Assembly: GCF_002797935.1 (NCBI RefSeq)
Contig: NZ_PGER01000001.1
Span: 2,046,001 to 2,110,000, forward strand
Direction: 5' to 3'
Length of the DNA: 64,000 bases
DNA from: Flavobacterium sp. 1
GTDB taxonomy: Bacteria > Bacteroidota > Bacteroidia > Flavobacteriales > Flavobacteriaceae
The notes under the pieces are model-generated. The model was not told the origin of the DNA. It ran no database searches and was given only the letters and a program-made list of their open reading frames with translations. Positions 43,168 through 53,066 of the stretch are shown here, in pieces; position 1 is the first letter of the stretch; every line of letters starts with the position of its first letter. Both the position numbers and the translations under genes were made by a program.

Positions 43168-44796
43168 ATGGATTTAAACTTCAACAAAAACGAAGATCAC
43201 AATAAACTTTTACTGTCTGAACTCAGACAAAAATTTGCCAAAATTAAACTTGGCGGAGGTGAAAAAAGAATCGAGAAACTGCATGCCGAAGGTAAAATGA
43301 CCGCTCGCGAACGTATCGATTATTTGTTGGACGAAAATGTAAAATCCATTGAAATTGGTGCTTTTGCAGGCAAAAAAATGTATGCTGAACACGGCGGCTG
43401 TCCATCGGGAGGCGTCATTGTAAAAATAGGATACATCAAAGGAAAGCAATGCATAGTTGTTGCCAATGACGCTACCGTAAAAGCGGGGGCCTGGTTTCCT
43501 ATTACAGCAAAGAAAAACCTTCGGGCACAGGAAATCGCAATGGAAAACCGCTTGCCAATCATCTACTTGGTGGATAGTGCGGGAGTGTATTTGCCCTTAC
43601 AGGACGAAATTTTCCCTGATAAAGAGCACTTTGGCCGTATCTTCAGGAACAACGCCATAATGAGCAGTTTAGGAATAACTCAGATTGCTGCAGTTATGGG
43701 AAGCTGTGTTGCAGGCGGTGCTTATCTTCCGATAATGAGTGATGAAGCTTTGATTGTCGACAAAACAGGAAGTATCTTTTTAGCAGGAAGTTATTTGGTC
43801 AAAGCTGCCATTGGTGAAACTATCGATAATGAAACTTTGGGCGGAGCAACAACGCACTGTGAAATTTCGGGAGTGACGGATTATAAAGCCAAAGACGACA
43901 AAGATGCCTTAGACAAAATAAAAAGCATAGTCGATAAAATAGGTGATTTTGACAAAGCAGGATTCAACCGCATCAAAGCGGAAAAACCAGCTTTGGACGA
44001 AAATGAGATCTACGGTATTTTGCCAAAAGCCAGAAACGAGCAATATGAAATGATGGAAATCATTAATAGATTGGTAGATAATTCGGAGTTTGAAGCATAC
44101 AAAGACGGTTATGGACAATCACTAATTACAGGCTATGCTAGAATTGACGGCTGGGCTGTGGGAGTTGTAGCCAATCAAAGAAAAGTTGTCAAAACTGCCA
44201 AAGGCGAAATGCAGTTTGGAGGTGTAATCTACTCGGATTCTGCAGATAAAGCGACCCGTTTTATTGCCAACTGCAACCAAAAGAAAATTCCTTTGGTATT
44301 TATCCAAGATGTTACAGGCTTTATGGTAGGTTCCAAATCGGAACATGGCGGCATCATAAAAGACGGTGCTAAGATGGTGAATGCTGTTTCCAATTCGGTT
44401 GTGCCAAAATTTACAGTCATTGTTGGAAATTCGTATGGAGCAGGAAACTATGCCATGTGCGGAAAAGCATTCGATCCACGATTAATATTTGCCTGGCCTA
44501 GTGCCGAGTTGGCGGTAATGGGAGGCACACAAGCAGCAAAAGTATTAGCACAAATTGAAGCTTCTTCTCTTAAAGGAAAAGGCGAAGTTGTGGACGAATC
44601 CAAAGAAGCAGAATTGTTTGCCAAAATCAAAGCCCGTTATGACGAACAAGTTTCTCCTTATTATGCAGCGGCTCATTTATGGACAGATGCTATTATTGAT
44701 CCGCTTGAAACCCGAACTTGGATATCTATGGGAATTGAAGCTGCCAACCACGCTCCTATCGAAAAGAAATTTAATTTGGGAGTGATTCAGGTTTAA
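43168..44796 (+). CDS. Acyl-CoA carboxylase, carboxyltransferase (beta) subunit
   Basis: A 542-residue biotin-dependent carboxyltransferase with the N- and C-terminal crotonase-fold halves of propionyl-/methylcrotonyl-CoA carboxylase beta subunits. GKMTARERIDYLLD opens it. YLVDSAGVYLPLQDEIFPD and SCVAGGAYLPIMSDEALIVDKTGSIFLAGSYLVKAAIGE are close to methylcrotonyl-CoA carboxylase beta. VIVGNSYGAGNYAMCGKAFDPRLIFAWPSAELAVMGG is the C-terminal acyl-CoA site. It transfers carboxyl from biotin to the acyl-CoA, probably in leucine catabolism. The biotin-carrying alpha subunit is not nearby, which is common in Bacteroidota. Confidence 0.9.
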   Translation: MDLNFNKNEDHNKLLLSELRQKFAKIKLGGGEKRIEKLHAEGKMTARERIDYLLDENVKSIEIGAFAGKKMYAEHGGCPSGGVIVKIGYIKGKQCIVVANDATVKAGAWFPITAKKNLRAQEIAMENRLPIIYLVDSAGVYLPLQDEIFPDKEHFGRIFRNNAIMSSLGITQIAAVMGSCVAGGAYLPIMSDEALIVDKTGSIFLAGSYLVKAAIGETIDNETLGGATTHCEISGVTDYKAKDDKDALDKIKSIVDKIGDFDKAGFNRIKAEKPALDENEIYGILPKARNEQYEMMEIINRLVDNSEFEAYKDGYGQSLITGYARIDGWAVGVVANQRKVVKTAKGEMQFGGVIYSDSADKATRFIANCNQKKIPLVFIQDVTGFMVGSKSEHGGIIKDGAKMVNAVSNSVVPKFTVIVGNSYGAGNYAMCGKAFDPRLIFAWPSAELAVMGGTQAAKVLAQIEASSLKGKGEVVDESKEAELFAKIKARYDEQVSPYYAAAHLWTDAIIDPLETRTWISMGIEAANHAPIEKKFNLGVIQV

Positions 44797-44953
44797 ATTT
44801 AATTTTTGCATGAAATTTAATTAACTCAATATTTAATGGAGTTATTCCAATAGTCAAAAAAGGTTACATTCATTTTATTCAAAAAACTGAGTTCTATATA
44901 TTTATATTTTATTTTTTAAAATTACGGCAAAAAAAACACCCAATACCAGCTCT

Positions 44954-45056
44954 TAGCCCCGGTTGAAGTAAAAATCCTTATAAGCTGGGGTTCAGCTTAT
45001 AAGATTGTAACGGAAAACGGGACGATATTTCTAAAAATGCCTAATCTTTCTGCTCC
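44954..45056. repeat. Intergenic hairpin repeat, family 1, copy C
   Basis: TAGCCCCGGTTGAAGTA, AAATCC, a stem CTTATAAGCTG / CAGCTTATAAG, ATTGTAACGGAAAACGGGACGA, ATGCCTAATCTTTCTGCTCC. Same flanks as 927 and 39544. The rest of this 381-base gap is AT-rich without a gene. Confidence 0.8.
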
Positions 45057-45177
45057 AAAATTAACAATCTGACTCAGGTTCAAAAATAAAAACATATATA
45101 TAAGAAATAAATTATTTTTATTGCATCAAATAATAACAAATCGATTTCGCAGAAAATTAAGCAGATCCTAATTATAA

Positions 45178-46773
45178 ATGAAAAAAATATTCTTCCTTTG
45201 GCTTTTCAGTTTGCTTTTTCTGCAATGTGCTTCGGTGAAAGAACATAACGCGCACTTAAATGATTTGATTTCAGAAAATAATCTGAAAGCCGATGTTGAT
45301 TACACCTATAAAAAACTACAGCGCCTTCAGCCTAAATTGTATTGGTACATTTCGAAGAAAGAACTCGATTTTAAATTCGACAGCCTAAAAAAGACCATTA
45401 CAAAACCAATGACTAGTTATGAATTTTACAAAAAGCTTAGCCCTGTTGTTGCTTCAATCCGACAAGGACATCTGATTGTTTCACCGTCAACAAAAATATT
45501 AAGCAAATCCGAACAAAAAGCCATCAAAGAATTGGGTGCCGGTCCTTTTTCTCAATTTGAATTTGAAGTCATTAATGACAAAATGTATGTCATAAAAAAC
45601 AAATCAGACGATGTTACCATCCAAGCTGGAGCCGAAGTTATATCCATTAATGACCAAAAAACAAGCGAATTAATTAATGAATATTATACGCTGTTCGCTT
45701 CAGACGGATTTAACAAAACATTTAAAAGAAAAAGAATTTCAAATATGTTTTCTACATTTTACACCAATGAAAATGGCCCTCAAAACAGTTTAAAATATGT
45801 TTTTAAACAAAATGATTCTTTATATATTGTATCCATTAAGCGAAAAGCAGCTCCTAAAAAAGAAAACAACGGGGCTCAAATGAAAGTAATTGGGCATGAA
45901 GCCAAAATAAACATCCTCACAAGAAAGGATAAAAAAATATACGGTTATAATGAAAACACAAAAACGAATAATCGCGATTTAAAATTCATTGAAAAGGATA
46001 ATAGTATTGCCTTACTTAAAATCAGTCATTTTGCCTTAGGAAAACCTTCCCTTTTTTATGAAGAAAGCTTTCAGAAAATGCAGTTATATAAAACAAAGAC
46101 TTTAATAATTGATTTAAGAAATAACCCAGGCGGTTCCATAAAAGACATTGAAAATTTATACAGTTATTTATCGGACACAACTTATGTCTTTACAGATCCT
46201 TTTCAAGTTGTTTCAAAAACGGCTTTGATTGAAAAAACACCTTTTAACAAATCTCCATTATTGGCAAAGTTTTTTATAACTCCTTTTTATGCTCCTTATA
46301 TGTTCCTTAATGTCCATAGAAAAGAGGACGGTAATTATTATGCATCCTATTCAGAATCTAAACCAAAAACTATAAACAAAAATGCATTCAAAGGCAAAAT
46401 ATATGTAATGATAAACGGAGGCACATTTTCGGCTTCCAGTATTATTTCATCTAATTTAAAAGGTTCAAAAAGAGCCACTTTTGTAGGCGAAGAAACTGGT
46501 GGTGCATACAATGGAACTGTAGCGGGAATAATGCCTACGATCAAACTTCCAAATTCTGACATCAAAATAACAATTGGACTGCTTGTTGTTGCTCCATTTT
46601 ATAAAACAGCAGTCGAAGGGCGCGGTATTTTTCCTGATAAAGAAATTACACCAACTATAGCAGATTATATCAATGGAAAAGACCCAGAACTGGACTGGAT
46701 ACTTGCAGACATTAAAAACAGCTCCATAAATTCAGCAGAAAATCAAAAGAATAAAAATATTACCTTAAAATAA
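45178..46773 (+). CDS. S41-family peptidase lipoprotein
   Basis: A 531-residue lipoprotein (lipobox LFLQC, Cys about residue 17) of the S41 processing-peptidase superfamily. A helical N-terminal region (YKKLQRLQPKLYWYISKKELDFKFDSL) resembles the Bacteroidota subgroup of S41 proteins that act on short peptides. A degenerate PDZ-like segment follows. The catalytic region has TLIIDLRNNPGGSIKDIENLYSYL and INGGTFSASSIISSNLKGSKRATFVGEETGGAYNGT, with the Ser in FSASS; the Tsp-type lysine position is occupied by EETGG, as in the tricorn/retinoid-binding-like branch. Periplasmic; substrate unknown. Confidence 0.88.
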   Translation: MKKIFFLWLFSLLFLQCASVKEHNAHLNDLISENNLKADVDYTYKKLQRLQPKLYWYISKKELDFKFDSLKKTITKPMTSYEFYKKLSPVVASIRQGHLIVSPSTKILSKSEQKAIKELGAGPFSQFEFEVINDKMYVIKNKSDDVTIQAGAEVISINDQKTSELINEYYTLFASDGFNKTFKRKRISNMFSTFYTNENGPQNSLKYVFKQNDSLYIVSIKRKAAPKKENNGAQMKVIGHEAKINILTRKDKKIYGYNENTKTNNRDLKFIEKDNSIALLKISHFALGKPSLFYEESFQKMQLYKTKTLIIDLRNNPGGSIKDIENLYSYLSDTTYVFTDPFQVVSKTALIEKTPFNKSPLLAKFFITPFYAPYMFLNVHRKEDGNYYASYSESKPKTINKNAFKGKIYVMINGGTFSASSIISSNLKGSKRATFVGEETGGAYNGTVAGIMPTIKLPNSDIKITIGLLVVAPFYKTAVEGRGIFPDKEITPTIADYINGKDPELDWILADIKNSSINSAENQKNKNITLK

Positions 46774-46860
46774 CATTATTCATAATTTTAAACACAATAA
46801 ATTACACATATATCGTTAATAATTAATACCTTAGTATAATTAATTTAAACCCTAAAAGAT

Positions 46861-47292
46861 ATGAACAATGTAAAAAGCTTAAATAAGTGGGCCAATGCAC
46901 ATACTTATTTACCGGTAGATCTACTTAGAATGGCTCTAGGAGTTTTTTTATTTATGAAAGGAGTTTATTTTTTTTCAAACATCCAATATTTAGTTGATTT
47001 ATTATCCCCTATCGACAGATTCGATAAGATTGGAGCTGGTATGTTTTTGATTCATTACATAGCCCCTGCTCATTTAATTGGCGGTATTTTAATTTTCTTT
47101 GGATTACTTACGCGTTGGGCCATAGCTTCGCAATTACCTATTTTAATTTGTGCAATAATCATAAATTTTATGGGAAATATGCATCATCAAAATTTACTTT
47201 TGGCATTACTTACTCTGGCAATATGTATTTTTTTCCTTATCTATGGAAGCGGAAAAAATTCAGCAGATTATTTTTTTAAAATGGGAAAATAA
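46861..47292 (+). CDS. DoxX-family membrane protein
   Basis: A 143-residue membrane protein with four hydrophobic helices (about 21-38, 64-82, 88-106, 111-128). LLRMALGVFLFMKGVYFFSN near the N-terminus and HLIGGILIFFGLLTRWA match the DoxX/DoxD-like pattern. Members are linked to redox or thiosulfate metabolism or are simply uncharacterised. It follows the S41 gene by 87 bases and ends near a bidirectional terminator. Confidence 0.88.
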   Translation: MNNVKSLNKWANAHTYLPVDLLRMALGVFLFMKGVYFFSNIQYLVDLLSPIDRFDKIGAGMFLIHYIAPAHLIGGILIFFGLLTRWAIASQLPILICAIIINFMGNMHHQNLLLALLTLAICIFFLIYGSGKNSADYFFKMGK

Positions 47293-47344
47293 CTTAGGGG
47301 CTTTTAAAAAAAACCATATTTACAATTTAAGCGTTTAAGCCTAA

Positions 47345-47382
47345 AACAAAAAGAGAGGAACATTGTCCTCTCTTTTTTGTTT
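47345..47382. terminator. Bidirectional terminator between doxX-like gene and menE
   Basis: AAAAAGAGAGGA, ACATTG, TCCTCTCTTTTTT: A-run and T-run on either side, serving both convergent genes. Confidence 0.9.
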
Positions 47383-47394
47383 TATCTGCCTTAT

Positions 47395-48450
47395 TTAATT
47401 AGCCGCTACTAATTTTTTGCTTTCTTCTCTCATTATTTTACCTGTAGCTGTTTCTTTGAATTTAGGAATAAAAATAATCTCTTTTGGTTTTTCATATTTA
47501 TCCAAAACATCAAATACAGAATTATCAATATTAATTGGTTCACCCTCCACATAAAGAACCACTTTTTCTCCCAAATTATCATCCTGTTCACCATTAACAA
47601 AATAACGTCTTGGAATCAATGTAGAAAGCTTGCCCTCCACTTGTTCAGGCATAATTTTAATTCCGCCACTATTAATTACATTATCAAAACGGCCTAACCA
47701 GACAAATTGTGTTTCAGAAATTAGCTTCACTATATCATTTGTAACAATTTTTTCATCTCTTATATTTTTAGCGACAATTTCCAAACATTGATTCTCATTT
47801 ACTGAAACCGTAACATTTGGTAATGTGGTGAAAGCTTCTTCTCCAATTTTTTTGGCAGCGATATGAGTAATTGTCTCCGTCATTCCATAAGTCTCATAAA
47901 TCTCTACTGGCAATTTAATCAATTCCTGTTCCAATGATTTATGAACTTTAACTCCTCCTATAATTATCTTTTTGATATTAGTCAGTTTGCCAAGTGAGTT
48001 TTTGGCTTGAAGCGGTACCATTGCTGCGAAATCATATTTTTTATCATTATATTCTAATGGATGTGAACTTGGTGCGACAAAATCCATATCCAAACCTAAA
48101 ATAAATGAACGAATAAACATCATTTTACCAGCAACATAATTTGCAGGCAAACAATGCAATACTTTATTCCCAGGTTCCAATCCAAAAAAATCACCTGTTG
48201 CAATAGCTGATTTAACCATCGCATCTTTCTCAATTCGTATTGTTTTTGGCTCACCGGTTGTACCTGAAGTATACATATCAATATAGGATTTATCATCGAA
48301 CCAATCCAGTAAAAAATCACCAACTGCTTGTTCAAAATCTGCTCCTTCTTTTATAAAACTATAAGCGATTCTGCACAAATCCTCTTTTGTCAAATGATAA
48401 CCATTTATTTTAAAATGATTGTGCACATTTTTGTAAGTTACTGTATTCAT
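47395..48450 (-). CDS. menE: O-succinylbenzoate-CoA ligase-type AMP-binding enzyme
   Basis: A 351-residue adenylate-forming enzyme. MYTSGTTGEPKTIRI (about 58-72) is the P-loop. KKIIIGGVKVHKSLEQELIKLPVEIYETYGMTETITHIA (about 165-203) holds the A5-like motif. FVWLGRFDNVINSGGIKIMPEQVE and the final K-E-x-x-T-G-K-I-M-R are the C-domain hinge and catalytic lysine. It is shorter than E. coli MenE (about 450), lacking part of the N-terminus, as is usual in Flavobacteriia. It would activate o-succinylbenzoate with CoA in menaquinone synthesis. It lies 35 bases after the CPBP gene. Confidence 0.87.
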   Translation of the reverse strand: MNTVTYKNVHNHFKINGYHLTKEDLCRIAYSFIKEGADFEQAVGDFLLDWFDDKSYIDMYTSGTTGEPKTIRIEKDAMVKSAIATGDFFGLEPGNKVLHCLPANYVAGKMMFIRSFILGLDMDFVAPSSHPLEYNDKKYDFAAMVPLQAKNSLGKLTNIKKIIIGGVKVHKSLEQELIKLPVEIYETYGMTETITHIAAKKIGEEAFTTLPNVTVSVNENQCLEIVAKNIRDEKIVTNDIVKLISETQFVWLGRFDNVINSGGIKIMPEQVEGKLSTLIPRRYFVNGEQDDNLGEKVVLYVEGEPINIDNSVFDVLDKYEKPKEIIFIPKFKETATGKIMREESKKLVAAN

Positions 48451-48485
48451 AATACTATAAAAATTTTGTGTTATTTATTTAAAAA

Positions 48486-49397
48486 TCAAATACTTCCTGT
48501 CAGTTTTTTCATCCAGTCAGACCACTTGTATTTGTACCCAAATATAATCAAAAGCAGAGGATAAATCACTATTACCGGGAAGATAATATCGAATCCTGCT
48601 TCGGGTTCAGATACATCTTTAAAAATAGAATACGTTTGAAAAGCAGACCAGTCTGAGGTTATTAATAAGGCCCCAATTAAATTATTAGCCGCATGAAATC
48701 CTAATGCGAGTTCCATTCCGTCATCCATTAAAGTCATTATCCCCAATAACAATCCAGTTCCAATATAATACACCATAATTATATTGCCAAGCTTAAAAAC
48801 TTCGGGATTGGATAAATGCAGTAATCCAAAAATAACTGAAGTAGCTAATAACGGCAGCCATTTATTCTTTGATAAATTGGCAAAACCCTGCATAAGATAT
48901 CCTCGAAATACTAATTCTTCAACAGTTGTCTGTATTGGGATCAATAAAATGGCAATTACTAATAAAATTAAAAACGGAACTGGCTGAAAATTAATTTCAA
49001 AATCTGACGGATTTAAATAATATGTAACCAATGTTGAAACAACGGTAAATAAAGACCAAATCAAGAATGAAAACAGCACTCTTTTCCAATCGATTTTTTT
49101 TCGGGCGGTAACAATTGAAATAAAAGTTTGCCGATGCAAAAAACGAACTGCAAAATACACTCCGCCCAAAGCTACAACATAAGAAAACAGCAAAAGAAAC
49201 AAACTTAAATTAGGCTCAAAAAAATGCAGTAATTCAGTATCTGTCGTGGGATATGATTTTCCCTTAAAAAAAGTTTGAAATAAAATTGCCACCAGCATAG
49301 GCATTTGTCCTAAAAAAGATGCTCCAGCAATAACCAGTAAACCTAAAAGATATTTCCAAAATTTATTTTTTTCATCTATTCCCTGTTCTACAAACAT
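48486..49397 (-). CDS. CPBP-family intramembrane glutamic endopeptidase
   Basis: A 303-residue polytopic membrane protein with about eight hydrophobic segments. The start MFVEQGIDEKNKFWKYLL (ATG at 49395-49397) is preferred to one 14 codons upstream because the extra Lys/Tyr-rich part is not needed and the -YIEQG-type beginning is usual. TTVEELVFRGYLMQGFANL supplies the EExxxR motif, FGLLHL the first conserved His, and GLLLG/LGFHAANNLIGA the second, the Abi/CaaX protease set. Roles in the family range from prenyl-protein processing to bacteriocin immunity. Probably an operon with menE. Confidence 0.9.
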   Translation of the reverse strand: MFVEQGIDEKNKFWKYLLGLLVIAGASFLGQMPMLVAILFQTFFKGKSYPTTDTELLHFFEPNLSLFLLLFSYVVALGGVYFAVRFLHRQTFISIVTARKKIDWKRVLFSFLIWSLFTVVSTLVTYYLNPSDFEINFQPVPFLILLVIAILLIPIQTTVEELVFRGYLMQGFANLSKNKWLPLLATSVIFGLLHLSNPEVFKLGNIIMVYYIGTGLLLGIMTLMDDGMELALGFHAANNLIGALLITSDWSAFQTYSIFKDVSEPEAGFDIIFPVIVIYPLLLIIFGYKYKWSDWMKKLTGSI

Positions 49398-49504
49398 TTG
49401 TTGTTTTTTTTTATAATTATACTTTAAATAGTATTCCAAATCTTATTTTTGCCAAAACTAAAGTAGGTATTTTTATTTTAGAAAAAACCAAATTTCATTC
49501 AAAA

Positions 49505-49846
49505 ATGATACAAATTTACCATAATCAACGTTGCGGGAAATCGAGAAACTGTTTGCTGCTTTTAGAAGAATCAGATAAAGAGTTTGAAATTATCAATTAT
49601 CTCAACACCCCTCCTACAATTGCCGAATTAACTGTTTTACTAAAGAAATTAAATTTCAGCCCTATTGAATTAGTACGCCAAAAAGAAAAAATTTGGATTG
49701 AAAATTACAAAGGTAAAACACTGACCGACAATCAGATTATTCAGGCTATGTCCGAAAATCCAATTCTTATCGAGCGTCCCATTATTGTAAAAGACAGCGA
49801 AGCTATTATTGGAAGAGACTTAAACAAAGTAACACCTTTCATTTAA
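49505..49846 (+). CDS. arsC: ArsC-family arsenate reductase-like protein
   Basis: A 113-residue thioredoxin-fold protein of the ArsC/Spx-like family. The redox cysteine is C10 in YHNQRCGKSRNC (the usual H-N-x-R-C-x-K-S-R). PPTIAELTVLLKKLNFSPIELVR and ENPILIERPIIV (the conserved R-P) match glutaredoxin-dependent arsenate reductases. No arsB, acr3 or arsR is adjacent, so a general thiol role is possible. A TATTTTTG -7 box lies at 49444-49451. Confidence 0.85.
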   Translation: MIQIYHNQRCGKSRNCLLLLEESDKEFEIINYLNTPPTIAELTVLLKKLNFSPIELVRQKEKIWIENYKGKTLTDNQIIQAMSENPILIERPIIVKDSEAIIGRDLNKVTPFI

Positions 49847-49926
49847 ACATTAACACAAGTTTAAGAATCCTAATTTAAACTATTTTCAAATTTCTGCGTC
49901 TTACCCAGAAATCTTATTTATTACAA

Positions 49927-52398
49927 ATGAAAAATTTTAAATTTACTGTAGCTCTATTATTTCTTTTTTTAGGGCTTTCCAATTTTGCTCAGCAAAGACC
50001 TCCAGCTTTTAACAAAGTTAAAGTTACTGGAAAAATTGTAGACAAAAAGAGCAACCAGCCTTTAGAAGATGCAATCATCACCTTAAAGAATCAAAAAAAT
50101 CCTAAAGCTATTTCAGGAGGAATCACAAATAATAAAGGAGAATACGAAGCTGATGTTATTCCTGGCGTTTATGATATTACTATTGAATTTATTTCTTTTA
50201 AATCAATCAGCATAAAAGCTAAAAATATAACAGAAAAAACTTCACTAGGCACAATCGGTTTAGAAGAAGATGCTTCACAATTGAACGAGGTTGTTGTTCG
50301 TGCCGAAAAATCGTCTGTTGAAATAAAACTGGACAAAAAAGTGTACAACGTTGGTCAGGACATGATGGTAAGAGGCGGAACAGTAAGCGATGTTTTGGAC
50401 AATGTTCCTTCTGTCTCTGTTGATACCGAAGGTAATGTAAGCTTAAGAGGAAGTGACAATGTCCGAATTTTAATTGATGGAAGACCATCCTACGCCGTAA
50501 ATATTGCTGAAGCTTTAAGACAGCTTCCTGCTGATGCTATTGATAAAGTAGAAGTTATCACAAATCCATCTGCGCGATATGATGCAGAAGGCGGTTCTGG
50601 AATAATCAACATCATTCTTAAAAAAGGAAAAAATCAAGGTTTTAACGGAACTCTTATTGCTTCAACAGGTATTCCTGAAACGTATGGTTTAACTGCTAGT
50701 GTGAATTATAAAACAGAAAAATTAAACTACTTTACAACCGCAGGTTACAATCACAGAACAAATGAAGGCGGCGGTAAAACTAATTCACAATATTTCAATT
50801 ATGATGGTTCTGCCAAAAACTTTTTAAACGAAACTCGTGATACAGAGAGAACCAGAGATGGTTTTTCCGGAAGAGCTGGTGTTGAATGGACAATAGCACC
50901 AAATACGTATTGGACAAATGCCATCAATTATGAAAAAAACACTGGTGAAGATAATGATTTGATCAACTATAACAATTATGATGCATCACATGTTTTTACA
51001 GGTTCAACTTACCGTTTGAATACTGGAGATACTGGTAGTGAAAACACCTCATTTACTTCAAACTTAATTAAAAACTTCAACGATAAAGGACACAAACTTA
51101 CAGTTGATGCTTCTGTCTCAAGAAATACTGATGACAGCCAAAGTGTAATTACAGGTTCTAACAATTATAATAACACCTTAAATAACCAAGTTCAAAAACA
51201 AGCACAAATACAGACCGATTATGTTCTTCCGCTAGGAGAAGGAAGTCAGTTTGAAGCTGGATATAAAGGAAGCTTTGGTGATTTAAATAACGAATATTAC
51301 GTTCTTAACGATCAAGGAGTAAGAATTGATAATTTATCAAATACATTGGAGTATAAAGAAAACATCAATGCTCTTTATACACAATATGGCTTCAAAAAAA
51401 ATAAATTCTCTTATTTATTTGGATTACGTTGGGAAGACACCAATATCCATGTAAACTTATTAGAAGACCCTAAAGATTTCAACACTAAAAAATACAACAA
51501 CTTGTTTCCAAGTGCTTTCATCAGTTATGAAATTTCAGATCAAAGTAATTTAACCACTAGCTATAGTAAACGCTTAACAAGACCTAGAGGGCGTTTTATG
51601 AATCCAGCTGTTAACTATTCAAGTAATGTTAATATTTTCCAGGGAAATCCAGACCTAGATCCTTCGCTAACGGACAAATTTGACGTTGGCTATATCAAAC
51701 GCTGGGATAAAGTAACATTTAATACATCGGCTTATTTTGAAAACACAAAAGATGTTTTCAGCTTTGTAAGATCTCCTACTGGTGACGAAGTGAATGGAAT
51801 TCCAGTAATTAAGAGCCAGCCGATTAACTTAGGTAAAGAGCAAAAATTTGGTTTTGAGTTTACTCTAAATTATAACCCATTCAAAATATGGAGAATAAAC
51901 AGTAATTTCAATTTCTATAATGTAAAAACAACTGGAGAGCACAGCTACACGGATACGACAGGAAAACTTGTAGTACAAGATCTTAACAACCAAGCCAATA
52001 ATTGGTCTGCAAGAGTAAACTCGAAACTAACATTACCATACAAAATCGACTGGCAATTAAGTGCAACCTATAATGGAGCTCAAAAAACTGCACAAGGAAG
52101 AAGCTTGGATCAATTTAGTATGAATACCGCTTTCAGTAAGGATGTAATGAAAGACAAAGGAACAATTGCATTCAATATTAGTGACATCTTCAATACGAGA
52201 ATTATGAGATCGTATACTTATTTTACGGACGAAGTAGCACATCATCCAACTCAAACATCGTATGGTGAAATGCAGTTCCGTAAACGTCAATTCAATTTAT
52301 CGTTCACTTACCGCTTCAACAAGGCAAAAGGAGAAAAAGAAAAGAACCAGCCCAAAAATGAAGGTGGCGGAGATGGCGGAGGAGATTTCCCTGGATAA
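49927..52398 (+). CDS. TonB-dependent-receptor-like outer-membrane beta-barrel protein
   Basis: An 823-residue outer-membrane protein. The signal peptide is about residues 1-22 (LSNFAQQ). A carboxypeptidase-regulatory-like domain spans about 33-118 (VTGKIVDKKSNQPLEDAIITLKN...GEYEADVIPGVYDITIEFISFK). A plug domain follows (SDVLDNVPSVSVDTEGNVSLRGSDNVRILIDGRP, about 150-190). A long beta-barrel ends in FRKRQFNLSFTYRFN with a Gly/Asp tail. It belongs to the OMP_b-brl_3 group and not the SusC group: no SusD partner is adjacent and it is shorter than SusC proteins. The transported substrate is unknown. Confidence 0.9.
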   Translation: MKNFKFTVALLFLFLGLSNFAQQRPPAFNKVKVTGKIVDKKSNQPLEDAIITLKNQKNPKAISGGITNNKGEYEADVIPGVYDITIEFISFKSISIKAKNITEKTSLGTIGLEEDASQLNEVVVRAEKSSVEIKLDKKVYNVGQDMMVRGGTVSDVLDNVPSVSVDTEGNVSLRGSDNVRILIDGRPSYAVNIAEALRQLPADAIDKVEVITNPSARYDAEGGSGIINIILKKGKNQGFNGTLIASTGIPETYGLTASVNYKTEKLNYFTTAGYNHRTNEGGGKTNSQYFNYDGSAKNFLNETRDTERTRDGFSGRAGVEWTIAPNTYWTNAINYEKNTGEDNDLINYNNYDASHVFTGSTYRLNTGDTGSENTSFTSNLIKNFNDKGHKLTVDASVSRNTDDSQSVITGSNNYNNTLNNQVQKQAQIQTDYVLPLGEGSQFEAGYKGSFGDLNNEYYVLNDQGVRIDNLSNTLEYKENINALYTQYGFKKNKFSYLFGLRWEDTNIHVNLLEDPKDFNTKKYNNLFPSAFISYEISDQSNLTTSYSKRLTRPRGRFMNPAVNYSSNVNIFQGNPDLDPSLTDKFDVGYIKRWDKVTFNTSAYFENTKDVFSFVRSPTGDEVNGIPVIKSQPINLGKEQKFGFEFTLNYNPFKIWRINSNFNFYNVKTTGEHSYTDTTGKLVVQDLNNQANNWSARVNSKLTLPYKIDWQLSATYNGAQKTAQGRSLDQFSMNTAFSKDVMKDKGTIAFNISDIFNTRIMRSYTYFTDEVAHHPTQTSYGEMQFRKRQFNLSFTYRFNKAKGEKEKNQPKNEGGGDGGGDFPG

Positions 52399-52408
52399 TT
52401 TTCAACAT

Positions 52409-52448
52409 ATTTAAAAAAGGCTGTCCCCCAAAAGGCAGCCTCTTTTGG
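52409..52448 (+). terminator. Terminator of the receptor gene
   Basis: AAAAAGGCTG ... CAGCCTCTTTT, with a possible inner pairing CCCC-related to AAAAGG. Moderate stem with a T-rich tail. Confidence 0.65.
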
Positions 52449-52513
52449 TTAATCCAATTTTGATTTGTCAATAGTTTCTAGAATATTTAAAAATTTATCA
52501 TTAAAAAACTGCT

Positions 52514-53052
52514 CTAATTTAGTTTAGATATATAACAGTCTAATTCTGATAAAAAAACAGTCAAAACTGCATAGTTTTTTATAAACTTTTCAGTGATTAA
52601 TTTTTTAACTGTTTCATTTAATTTAAGTTTAAGCTCCTCCATTGTTTTGTAAATTGTGTTAGTAGTTTTCCTTTTCATATTGAGCCAAGCAAGCTCTGCT
52701 GGTTTGAGTTCCGGTGAATATGGTGGAAGAAAAACAAGTGCTGTGTTTTCGGGAATGATTAACGGCTTTCCTCGTGAAAAGCACCATTATCTAAAATAAC
52801 TACTTTAAATTCTGCTGTATTTTTATTTAACAATTCGTTTAAGAAGATTTGAAAATCATCACCATTACAACACGGTAATTCTATCACTAAACTATTACCA
52901 TTGATTGGAGAAAATACTCAAAATATAGGTTGATTTGAATATGTTTTGGTAAATGCAAATTGGTTTTATACCTTTTGCCGTTAAGGCTCTGCCATTTCTT
53001 GTAAATAATCCAAACCGGTCTCGTCTTGCACATAAAAATTGAAATGAGTGAA
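52514..53052 (-). pseudogene. Decayed IS630-family transposase
   Basis: Only the C-terminal half of an IS630 transposase can be read, and only by changing frame at least three times. FYVQDET (first catalytic Asp) is followed by a one-base slip to RFGLFTRNGRALTAKGIKP, then EFKVVILDNGAFHEE (second Asp), a stop, and in a further frame ALVFLPPYSPEL (Pro-rich IS630 motif) with KPAELAWLNMKRKTTNT, ending at the stop at 52514-52516. The N-terminal part is missing, the sequence breaking off just before the GH2 gene. It accounts for most of this 668-base gap. Confidence 0.85.
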
Positions 53053-53066
53053 TTTTTCTGAAGTAC

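Noticed and set aside
49927..52398. SusC-type transporter for the nearby GH2 cluster.
   Set aside because: It is on the opposite strand, shorter than SusC, has no SusD neighbour, and belongs to the outer-membrane beta-barrel group with a carboxypeptidase-like domain; an IS remnant separates it from the cluster.
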